From JAKACA01 sp050008715 (GTDB taxonomy: Bacteria; Actinomycetota; Acidimicrobiia; Acidimicrobiales; Bog-793), in assembly GCA_050008715.1 (NCBI GenBank), contig JBEKMC010000025.1:1-31240 (forward strand): a stretch of 31,240 bases of DNA, in the 5' to 3' direction. Below are positions 14,280 to 21,359 of this stretch, in pieces. A program made the translations under genes and the position numbers. The notes beneath the pieces are model-generated. The model saw nothing but the letters and a program-made list of their open reading frames with translations, had not been told where the DNA came from and made no database searches. Every line of letters starts with the position of its first letter. Positions within the stretch are counted from its first letter, which is position 1.

Positions 14280-16445
14280 TCAGATCACCCTCCCCGGTCG
14301 GCGGCGGGTCTTCAGGAGCAAGCCAGGACCGCACAACATCGCGCCGGCTACGACCGAGACGAACGTCGGCGCCAGCCAGCTGTCGCTGCGGCCCCTGACC
14401 GAGAAGGCCGTCGAATGGAACGCTCTCGTGGTCGGAGGGGCTTTCGGCGTCGTCGAACCGGTCACCTTCGGCTGCGTCGTAGCTGTCACCGTCGGCTTCG
14501 TCGTCGTAGTGACGGCGACGGGTGTGGTCGTCGTCGTGGTCGGGATGGTAGTGGTGGTGGTGGTCGTCGTCGGGGTGGCGACGACGTCGCGGCCGATCTC
14601 AGATGCGGCGGCACCGGCGAGCGACTTTGGCAAGGGCACGAAGCCGGTCGGCAGATCTGCGGTCTGCGAACCGGCACTCAACTTCAGCATGTCGTCGAGC
14701 AAGGTGCGGTCCGCTTGGGCAGCGGTCGCCGAGAGGTTGCCCGTGGGGACGACGGCGTACCAGATTTGCGGGAGCGGATAGGCGGCCGGGTTCTTGTCGC
14801 GGATATTCGGCGAGAGCGTCCCATTCGGGTTGTGGGTGGCGCCGGCCACGGCGGCATCGAGCGACTTCGCCGTGGGCAGGACGAACTTGCCTGCTGCATT
14901 CTGCAGTGCGGCCGGCAACAGTCCGTAGTAGTTCGCCTCGGAGGCATTCATCGGCGCGAAGCCGGCCACCGGCGAGATGCTCCCGTTCGGCGGCGGCACG
15001 AAACCGGACAGCTTCAACGTCTGCACGCTCGGATCGCTCCCGGCCACCCATGCGAACGTGTTGACGAGGGAAGGGAACACGTCGGAGTCCGGGCACGACC
15101 GCACTTTTGTGGCACCGCCGGCCCGTAGCCCGGTGACGAGGATGCTGGCGGCGGACTTGGTCTCGAGCACGCGTTGCTTGCCCAGGTAGACGGGAACCGT
15201 GGGTGCATGGCAGAGCCAGTTGAAGAGCTCACTCGTACTGCTCGAGGCATCGGCGCGGACGTAGCCGCCGAATTCGGCCGGCCCTCGAAATCCGTTCAAG
15301 GTGTTGAGGGCGCTGAGCAGCGAGCAGTTGCCGCCGTAGACGCTGCCGCAGTTGGCCACATCGGCACTGTTCACGAAGGCGTAGTAGTCCGTGACGAGGC
15401 CGGCGACCATGTTCGGTGTGAGCTCGAAGGTGTCGTCCGGGAAGATCCGGTTCGTCAAAATGGCTGACATCGTCGCCTTGAACGCGATGACCTGCGAGCT
15501 CAGGGCGACTGGGACGAGCGCATATCCCGGGCGCGATCCGGAGCGGAACTGCTTGAGCGCAGCCTGCACGTCAGCGGCGTTCGGGTCGTCGATGAACGCC
15601 ATGTCGTAGGCGCCGCCCGCCAGCGCCGTGACGGCGGAGAGCGAGTCGCGTGCGAAGTTGACGGCGATGGCGGGTGCTTTGCCGACGCAGTCGAACTGGG
15701 CTCCGATCGGAAACAGCCGATCGATCCCGAATTCGCTTGCCGTCGGCACGAAGTTGGCTTTCGGGCAGCCTCCGGTCGGCTTGGCGAAACTGATCGGCAC
15801 TGCGGCCGCGTTGGCCGGGCTGAGGGAGAGATCGACCGTGCCGCCCGAGTGGAGGAGCGGGTCGGTCATATCCAGCGAGCACGGGTCAGGGGTGTCGTCG
15901 CAAAAGAAGGAGCCAGTCGTCTGCGTACCCGGGATCTTTGCGTTGAAGGCGGTGTTGCCGTCGTGCGAGGGGTTCTCCTCTGTGGCAAAGCTGATCGAGG
16001 CGGTCCCGCTCGGCGACGCCGTCAGCACGACCTGAGGGCTCAGCAGCTCAGCCGTCGCCTGCAGCATGCAGAGCGGGCCCCCTTGGGCCTTGGCGTAGTA
16101 CGCCAAGGAGTGCTCGTCCATGCAGTAGTAGACGTAGATGGGATCCCCGGCGGGGAAGTGCTTCGCCGTGATGAACACCCACTGGTTCGAGCCGAGGTTC
16201 GCCGCCGGTGACACGATGATCTCCGGGCAGACCGTGCCCGTCGGGCACTTGGCGGGGATCGTCTCGCACGTCGCACCCTTCGGGCAGGATGCCGTGCCGA
16301 CGGTGGAAGTCGCTGCCGACGGCCCGCCTGTGCTCGGCGCCGCCGAGGCGCTGGGAGCAAGCAGGACGACGAGCCACAGCCCGGCTGCGAGACAGGCGAG
16401 CAGGCGGCCAACGGTGCGGATGTGGCGAGCGAGGTCAGCGGTCAT
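14280..16445 (-). CDS. Large surface protein with periplasmic-binding-like domain, Thr-rich stalk and C-terminal anchor
   Basis: 721 residues. Signal peptide 1-36 (LLACLAAGLWLVVLLAPSASA). Residues 50-180 are Cys-containing and probably an Ig-like beta domain (SNQWVFITAKHFPAGDPIYVYYC). Residues about 200-600 resemble a type-2 periplasmic binding protein of the PBP/PstS superfamily (AVNFARDSLSAVTALAGGAYDMAFIDD, VPVALSSQVIAFKA, DTFELTPNMVAGLVTDYY). A Thr-rich stalk (623-675) leads to a membrane helix (about 690-712) and a KTRRRPGR cytoplasmic tail. WLAPTF just before the helix is reminiscent of a class E LAxTG sorting signal but lacks the Gly. It overlaps the upstream PstS-like gene by 11 bp. 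I infer a surface-held ligand-binding protein of the phosphate locus; its ligand is unproven. Confidence 0.7.
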   Translation of the reverse strand: MTADLARHIRTVGRLLACLAAGLWLVVLLAPSASAAPSTGGPSAATSTVGTASCPKGATCETIPAKCPTGTVCPEIIVSPAANLGSNQWVFITAKHFPAGDPIYVYYCMDEHSLAYYAKAQGGPLCMLQATAELLSPQVVLTASPSGTASISFATEENPSHDGNTAFNAKIPGTQTTGSFFCDDTPDPCSLDMTDPLLHSGGTVDLSLSPANAAAVPISFAKPTGGCPKANFVPTASEFGIDRLFPIGAQFDCVGKAPAIAVNFARDSLSAVTALAGGAYDMAFIDDPNAADVQAALKQFRSGSRPGYALVPVALSSQVIAFKATMSAILTNRIFPDDTFELTPNMVAGLVTDYYAFVNSADVANCGSVYGGNCSLLSALNTLNGFRGPAEFGGYVRADASSSTSELFNWLCHAPTVPVYLGKQRVLETKSAASILVTGLRAGGATKVRSCPDSDVFPSLVNTFAWVAGSDPSVQTLKLSGFVPPPNGSISPVAGFAPMNASEANYYGLLPAALQNAAGKFVLPTAKSLDAAVAGATHNPNGTLSPNIRDKNPAAYPLPQIWYAVVPTGNLSATAAQADRTLLDDMLKLSAGSQTADLPTGFVPLPKSLAGAAASEIGRDVVATPTTTTTTTTIPTTTTTTPVAVTTTTKPTVTATTQPKVTGSTTPKAPPTTRAFHSTAFSVRGRSDSWLAPTFVSVVAGAMLCGPGLLLKTRRRPGRVI

Positions 16446-18099
16446 GGCGGACTTTCGCCTCGAGCAGCTGCGGCTTGGCTCGCCGTCGTCGCCCGAGCAC
16501 GACTGCGGGAAGCACGAGCACGGCCAGCGACGCCAGGAGGCCTCCCCAGAGCATCACAGTCGACGGCCCGCCTCGCAGGCTCGTCACCGCTTGCAGCAGC
16601 TTGTATCCCGGGACGACCCCCGACGAGTGGGAAGTCGAGGGCCCGCAGAGGACGCCCGTATCTCCGCCGCAGCCGGCCGTGCCACCGCCCTTGGCCACCT
16701 TGTGCGTGCCGCCCTTGCCCTTGCCTTTGCCCTTGTGGTGTTTCGGACCGCCCTTGCCGGCACTCGGCACAGTCGTCGTCGTGGTCGTGGTCCCTCCGCC
16801 GGAACCCACCTGCCCGGGCTCGCCCGGCAACGGTGTCTGGCCGTCGACGTAGGGGTTGGGACAGTTCGCCGCCGTGGGCGTCGCCGGCGCTTTGGCGGCT
16901 CCGGCGATGCGGTCGATGGCATTGAAGTCGTCCTGCACGAGGTTTGGTGGCAGGGGGGAGTAGCCGAGCTGGCCGGCAGCGTCCTGACCGCGGCAGGCGA
17001 GGAATTCGATGAACTGGCCGAGCACAGCGCCTTTCTGGGGCGTCTCGGTGCCCTCTTGCGTGATGAGGTAGCTGTAGGCCGAGATCGGGTACGCGCTCGG
17101 CTGAGGGTTCGTGTAGACGCCGTCGAGCTTCTGCTCGAGGTCCGGCAGCAGCTGGGCACCCTCGAGCGCCACGGCGTCGTTCTCCTCCGTCGGGATGACG
17201 TAGTGGCCGCTGGCGTTCTCGACGTAGGCGCACGGCTTTGCGTGCTCGTAGGCATAGGCCGTCTCGACGTAGGTGATGGCGCCGTTTTGCCCGGCGACGT
17301 CGTTCGAGGCGATGTCGGAGCCCTGCGCGCCGATCCAGCCGGTCAGGTTGTACTTCTTCGGGTACCCGCCTTGCTGCGGATAGGGGAACACTGCGTCGGC
17401 GCCCGCCGGGTACTGCATCGCCTTGGCAAACGTGTTCCAGATGCTGCCGTCCTCGAAGGCCAGGTACTCGGAGAAGAGGTAGTTGTCCCCCGAGGCGTCC
17501 GTCCGCCACACGACCGTGATCGGGGTGTGGGGGAGCAGCACCCCGCCGTTCAGCGCCTTGATCTGGGGGTCGTCCCAGAACTTGACGAGCCCGGAGAAGA
17601 TCTCCGCCATGATGTGGGAGTTCAGCAGCAGCTGGCTGATGGGATGTCCGGTGATGCCGGCGAGGTTGTACATGAGGCAGGTGGCACCGGCGACATCCGG
17701 CAGGTACTGGTAGTGCTCGCTCGGGCTGGCCGAGGCCTGGCCAGTTGAGTAGCCGATCTCGGAAGCCCCGAAATCCAGCTGGTTCTGGGCGAACTCGTTC
17801 AGTCCGATCACCGACGACGTCGTGTTGTAGTTGACGTTGTCGCCATCGATCGAAAGGATCTCGGCCCGCCACTGGTCGATGGCCACCGCCGCGTAGCTCG
17901 AGCCGCCGCCATTGACGAGCGGCCCGTTGGCGAGTGCCGGTGCGGCGCTCAGGGAGGCGGTCGCCACGGCGGCCAGCGCACCGATCGGCGCAACGATCCC
18001 GAGGATCACGACCACGGCCAGCGTGGATCGGAGCACGCGCCCGCGACGGCCGGAGCCTTCGGGCGCCCCGCCGGTGTCAGCCGAAGCGCCCATGGACAT
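16435..18099 (-). CDS. Membrane-anchored PstS-like phosphate-binding protein
   Basis: 554 residues. An N-terminal helix (about 23-48) is followed by the PstS-type domain (55-400): GGGSSYAAVAIDQW, YNTTSSVIGLNEFAQNQLDFGASE, NSHIMAEIFSGLVKFWDDP, TPITVVWRTDASGDNYLFSEYL. These match the phosphate-contacting segments of PstS (the early Ser-rich loop, Asp in the DFGASE segment, Arg-x-Asp-x-Ser-Gly). Unlike ordinary PstS it continues with a Thr run (437-443), a Lys/Gly/His-rich stalk (448-475), a membrane helix (about 514-536) and RRRR tail, so it is held at the membrane. ATG 18099 or 18093; GAGAGGA lies upstream. It overlaps pstB by 17-23 bp, indicating co-expression. Confidence 0.85.
   Translation of the reverse strand: MSMGASADTGGAPEGSGRRGRVLRSTLAVVVILGIVAPIGALAAVATASLSAAPALANGPLVNGGGSSYAAVAIDQWRAEILSIDGDNVNYNTTSSVIGLNEFAQNQLDFGASEIGYSTGQASASPSEHYQYLPDVAGATCLMYNLAGITGHPISQLLLNSHIMAEIFSGLVKFWDDPQIKALNGGVLLPHTPITVVWRTDASGDNYLFSEYLAFEDGSIWNTFAKAMQYPAGADAVFPYPQQGGYPKKYNLTGWIGAQGSDIASNDVAGQNGAITYVETAYAYEHAKPCAYVENASGHYVIPTEENDAVALEGAQLLPDLEQKLDGVYTNPQPSAYPISAYSYLITQEGTETPQKGAVLGQFIEFLACRGQDAAGQLGYSPLPPNLVQDDFNAIDRIAGAAKAPATPTAANCPNPYVDGQTPLPGEPGQVGSGGGTTTTTTTVPSAGKGGPKHHKGKGKGKGGTHKVAKGGGTAGCGGDTGVLCGPSTSHSSGVVPGYKLLQAVTSLRGGPSTVMLWGGLLASLAVLVLPAVVLGRRRRAKPQLLEAKVRHDR
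16675..16758 (-). other. Segment coding the Lys/Gly/His-rich stalk of the anchored PstS-like protein
   Basis: Residues 448-475 are almost only Lys, Gly and His (PKHHKGKGKGKGG, then THKVAKGGG). The segment is strongly basic and flexible, located between the binding domain and the membrane anchor. Confidence 0.8.
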
Positions 18100-18949
18100 A
18101 ATCCGCCGTCCTCTCGTCGCTCGGGTTGTCGAAGATCTGCTCGGTCGTACCCGACTCGATGATGCGGCCCGGCTGGTTCTCCGCCGCGAGGAAGAATGCG
18201 CAGGAGTGGCTCACCCGCTGGGCCTGCTGCATGTTGTGCGTGACGATGACCACGGTGACGTCGTCGGCGATCTCTCGGATGGTCTCCTCGATCCTCCTCG
18301 TCGAGGTGGGGTCCAAGGCCGAGCAGGGCTCGTCCATCAACAGCACGTTCGGGCGTACCGCCAGCGCCCGTGCGATGCAGAGCCGCTGCTGCTGGCCGCC
18401 GGAGAGCTCGCCGCCGAGGGCGGTCAATCGGTTGCGCACCTCGTTCCACAGGCCGGCCTTGGCGAGCATCTCCTCGACGAGGTCTTTGCGGTCACTCGAG
18501 CGCACCTTCGTGCCGGCAAAGCGCAGGCCCGCCAGCACGTTGTGCTCGATGGTCATGGCCGGGAACGGGTTGGGCTTCTGGAAGACCATGCCAATGTGCT
18601 TTCGCATCTCGGTCGCTCGCATCTGCGGGCCGTAGATGTCGTCGCCGTCGAGCAGGACCTGGCCCCCGAGCTCGGCCCCGGGCACGACCTCGTGCATGCG
18701 GTTCAAGATGCGCAGGAACGTCGACTTGCCACAGCCGGAGGGACCGATGAGTGCCGTCACCTTGGAACGGTGCATGGCAAGGCTGACCCGCTCGAGCACG
18801 AGGTGCCCGCTGAACCAGGCCGAGACGTCGTCGGCCACGAGCTCGGAGGCATGGGAGGTGGACCCACCAGTCGGCGCCGCCGTGTCTGCCGGCGTCGTAC
18901 CGGCACCGGCAATTGTGCCCGTGCCGGAGAAGTGTTCGGTCGAGCTCAC
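18077..18949 (-). CDS. pstB: Phosphate ABC transporter ATP-binding protein
   Basis: 290 residues from a GTG (18947-18949) that overlaps the pstA stop by 4 bp (GTGA). Walker A GPSGCGKST (69-77), Q-loop VFQKPNPFP, signature LSGGQQQRLCIARALA, Walker B VLLMDEPCSALDP, and switch VIVTHN are all intact. KPNPFPAMTI and EPCSALDPTSTRRIEE are characteristic of PstB. The first 35 or so residues are a Gly/Thr/Ala-rich extension absent from most PstB proteins. The protein powers phosphate import through PstC-PstA; in many bacteria it also takes part in PhoU-PhoR signalling. phoU is not seen in this window. Confidence 0.96.
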   Translation of the reverse strand: MSSTEHFSGTGTIAGAGTTPADTAAPTGGSTSHASELVADDVSAWFSGHLVLERVSLAMHRSKVTALIGPSGCGKSTFLRILNRMHEVVPGAELGGQVLLDGDDIYGPQMRATEMRKHIGMVFQKPNPFPAMTIEHNVLAGLRFAGTKVRSSDRKDLVEEMLAKAGLWNEVRNRLTALGGELSGGQQQRLCIARALAVRPNVLLMDEPCSALDPTSTRRIEETIREIADDVTVVIVTHNMQQAQRVSHSCAFFLAAENQPGRIIESGTTEQIFDNPSDERTADYVHGRFG

Positions 18950-20091
18950 GGCGCCTCCAACTGGCTTCGCTTGAACCTCGTCAGCATTCGGTGGACCGAC
19001 CCCGGGCGGATGGAGGCAACCAGGCGGGCGAGGATGAACAGGATGAGTACGAGGGCGACGAGCACGAGGCCGGCGGCGAAGGCGCGTTCCACGTCCTTCG
19101 AGAGCGGCAGTTGGTAGAACTGCCAGACGAACGTCGGGAGCGCCTCTTGTGGGTTCCGGAACGGGGTCCAGTTCATGTAGGCGCTGCTCGACACCGTGAC
19201 GAGGAGCGGGGCCGTCTCGCCGACGATGCGGGCGATCCCGAGCAGGACGGCGGTGGCGATCCCGGTCCGCGCCGTCGGCAACACGACCGACCAGACGGTC
19301 CGCCACTCCGGCGCCCCGAGCGCCATGGACGCCTCCCGGAGTGAACCGTGCACCACTTTCAGGACCTCTTCGGTCGTCCGAGTGATGTTCGGCAGCAACA
19401 GGATGGCAAGGGCGAGCGAGCCGGCAAAGCCCCGGAACCCATAGTTGAACTCCGTGATCAACAGCACGTAGATGAACAAGCCGGCGACGATGGACGGGAC
19501 GGCGCTCATTGCCGTGATGACGATGCGGATGGCGCCTGTGATCCGGCCACCCACCTCGTTCAGGAACACCGCCGTGGCCACGCCCGCCGGGGCACCGATG
19601 ACCACGGCGAGACCGACCTGCTCGAGGGTGCCGATGATGGCGTGGGAGATGCCGCCGGCGCTCGCGGGCGCCGTCTGGGTCACCGCATGCTGATCCTGGG
19701 TGAGGAAGTGCCAGCTGATGAGGCGATGGCCCCGGGTGTAGAGGAAGCCGATGACGAGCCCGAGTGCTACGACGACACCGACGGAGCCGAGCGTGACGAG
19801 GGATGCCACGACCCGGTCCGTCGCCACCATGCGCCCGAACACCTGACGGTTGGCGAAGTAGTACACGGCGAGGAATACGCCGATCGACGCCATGACGAAC
19901 CCGGCGGCGCCGGAGAAGAGTGTCAACTGGTAGAAGACGAACCACACGAGGCACACGGCAGAGGCGGCCGAGGCGACGAGGAGGCCGAGATCGGCCGGCG
20001 TCAACCCTCGCGGCCGCCGGCGGCGCAGGGCATCTCCCGGCTGGCTCGGCGGCCGGCGATGTGTGACCCGCCGGAGCGTGGCGATCGACAT
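18946..20091 (-). CDS. pstA: Phosphate ABC transporter permease PstA
   Basis: 381 residues from ATG 20089-20091, which shares one base with the pstC stop (TGATG). It is longer than usual PstA because of two or three extra N-terminal membrane helices (about 31-125) before the classic permease region. The core has ISHAIIGTLEQVGLAVVIGAPAGVATAVFLNE, SAVPSIVAGLFIYVL and the cytoplasmic coupling motif SLREASMALGAPEWRTVWSVVLPTA (EAA loop), then ARIVGETAPLLVT. It forms the channel with PstC and contacts PstB. Its stop overlaps the pstB start. Confidence 0.95.
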   Translation of the reverse strand: MSIATLRRVTHRRPPSQPGDALRRRRPRGLTPADLGLLVASAASAVCLVWFVFYQLTLFSGAAGFVMASIGVFLAVYYFANRQVFGRMVATDRVVASLVTLGSVGVVVALGLVIGFLYTRGHRLISWHFLTQDQHAVTQTAPASAGGISHAIIGTLEQVGLAVVIGAPAGVATAVFLNEVGGRITGAIRIVITAMSAVPSIVAGLFIYVLLITEFNYGFRGFAGSLALAILLLPNITRTTEEVLKVVHGSLREASMALGAPEWRTVWSVVLPTARTGIATAVLLGIARIVGETAPLLVTVSSSAYMNWTPFRNPQEALPTFVWQFYQLPLSKDVERAFAAGLVLVALVLILFILARLVASIRPGSVHRMLTRFKRSQLEAP

Positions 20092-21116
20092 CAGGCACTC
20101 GCTCCGGTACGCGAGCGGTTCACGATGTAGGAGGCGCCGAAGTTGACGAGGAGCGTGAACACGAACAGCACGAAACCCGCCCCGAGGAGCGCCTCGGCGC
20201 CGGTCTTGCCGCCCTGGCCGAACTCGCGGGCGATGAGCGCAGCGATCGAGTTGGCCCCCGGCGTCAACAGGTGGGCCGTGATGATGAACGAGGGCGAGAT
20301 GATGATCGCGACGGCGATGGTCTCCCCGAGCGCCCGGCCGAGCCCGAGCATGACCGCACCGACGAACCCTCCCCGACCGAACGGCAGGACGACGGTGCGG
20401 ATGACCGAGGCCTTCGTCGCACCGAGCGCCATAGCGCCCTCCCGCTCCCCGGGCGGCGTGAGCGAGAAGATCTCCCTGGACACCGACGTGACGATCGGCA
20501 CGATCATCACGCCGACGAGGATTCCGGCGATGAAGGCCGAGTTCGTGAACTCGGGGTTGCCCCCGCTCTTGAACAGCGGCAGCCAGTTGAAGTGCACGGA
20601 GAGGAATCTCGCGAAGCCCTGCAGGTTCCCTTGCAGGAGGAACAGCCCCCACAGGCCGAAGATCACCGACGGGACGACAGCGAGGAGGTCGATGAGCGCG
20701 ACGAGGGCGCGACGGAGCCGCAGCGGCGCGTAGTCCGTGATGAACAAGGCTGCGCACAACGAGACCGGCACGCCGACCACGAGGGCGATCACGGCGATCA
20801 CGATCGTCCAGTACAGGACGGCGAGAATTCCGAAGGTCGGAGGCGTCCCGCTCGGGTTCCAGCCGGTCGTGGTGAGGAACGTGCCCCACCCCTCGTGGTC
20901 GATCGCCGGCAGGGACTTCAGCAGCAGGAACGTCCCGATGAGAAACAACAGGACGAAGGCGGCGATGGCGGTGCCGCGAACCGATCCTCGGTAGAGGCGG
21001 TCCTGTTTGGAGCGGCGGACCTGAATCTTCCGAGGTACAGGAGCTCCTGGCGGCTCCGGCGGGCCGGCGGGACGGGTCGCGCCCACGTCCGGTTGACCGT
21101 CCGAGGTAACGCTCAC
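20091..21116 (-). CDS. pstC: Phosphate ABC transporter permease PstC
   Basis: 341 residues from GTG 21114-21116 with GGAG 9 nt upstream. A Pro-rich cytoplasmic N-terminus (1-45), a first helix (about 48-68), then five further helices. PstC features are GILAVLYWTIVIAVIALVV, LLAVVPSVIFGLWGLF, the coupling loop REGAMALGATKASVIRTVVLP, and GLGRALGETIAVAII. It starts 243 bp after pstS; the gap holds a hairpin and a PHO-box-like repeat, so it can be read both by read-through from pstS and from its own Pho-controlled start. Confidence 0.96.
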   Translation of the reverse strand: MSVTSDGQPDVGATRPAGPPEPPGAPVPRKIQVRRSKQDRLYRGSVRGTAIAAFVLLFLIGTFLLLKSLPAIDHEGWGTFLTTTGWNPSGTPPTFGILAVLYWTIVIAVIALVVGVPVSLCAALFITDYAPLRLRRALVALIDLLAVVPSVIFGLWGLFLLQGNLQGFARFLSVHFNWLPLFKSGGNPEFTNSAFIAGILVGVMIVPIVTSVSREIFSLTPPGEREGAMALGATKASVIRTVVLPFGRGGFVGAVMLGLGRALGETIAVAIIISPSFIITAHLLTPGANSIAALIAREFGQGGKTGAEALLGAGFVLFVFTLLVNFGASYIVNRSRTGASA

Positions 21117-21241
21117 GCGTGGGGCTCCTGAACTTGGTCTGGACGGCTGGTTGGTCGAAAGGGCGGAACACGTTGGGATGAGGGCACCGCCCCCTCATGT
21201 CTATCGAAAGAGTCGAAACGTAAACCCAACGTCAGGCATCG

Positions 21242-21274
21242 GCAGCCTGAACTCCAGGTGAATTCCTGGTAAAC
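21242..21274 (-). promoter_or_regulatory. PHO-box-like direct repeats upstream of pstC
   Basis: Minus strand: GTTTACCAGGA (21274-21264), ATTCACCTGGA (21263-21253), GTTCAGGCTGC (21252-21242). These are three 11-nt units in exact register, matching the streptomycete PhoP direct-repeat pattern (GTTCACC-like). It lies between the hairpin after pstS and pstC. A weak TTTACG (21224-21219) and TAGACA (21203-21198) pair with a short spacer follows. Confidence 0.65.
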
Positions 21275-21303
21275 ACTGGAGCGGAAAAAGGGACGGGGAC
21301 GCG

Positions 21304-21336
21304 CCACCGCCCGGCCCTGTAAGGGCCGGGCGGTGG
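21304..21336 (-). terminator. Perfect 14-bp hairpin between pstS and pstC (terminator or attenuator)
   Basis: CCACCGCCCGGCCC (21304-21317) pairs perfectly with GGGCCGGGCGGTGG (21323-21336) around TGTAA. It begins 23 nt after the pstS stop. On the minus strand a TTTTT run follows about 14 nt past the stem. It should stop most transcripts after pstS or protect the 3' end of the pstS message, giving more binding protein than permease. Confidence 0.8.
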
Positions 21337-21359
21337 TCAGCTCAGCGAGTATGAGTTGC

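Noticed and set aside
16138..17748. 536-codon plus-strand frame opposite the anchored PstS-like gene
   Set aside because: Low-complexity Arg/Val/Gly translation typical of an antisense frame in GC-rich DNA; the minus strand has PstS motifs.
14280..18099. LPxTG cell-wall sorting signals in the two anchored proteins
   Set aside because: Neither C-terminus contains LPxTG; only the degenerate LAPTF is present, so covalent anchoring is not claimed.
18950..20098. Upstream extension of pstB over pstA
   Set aside because: The translation is an Arg-rich shadow of pstA; the GTG at 18949 gives the normal GTGA overlap.
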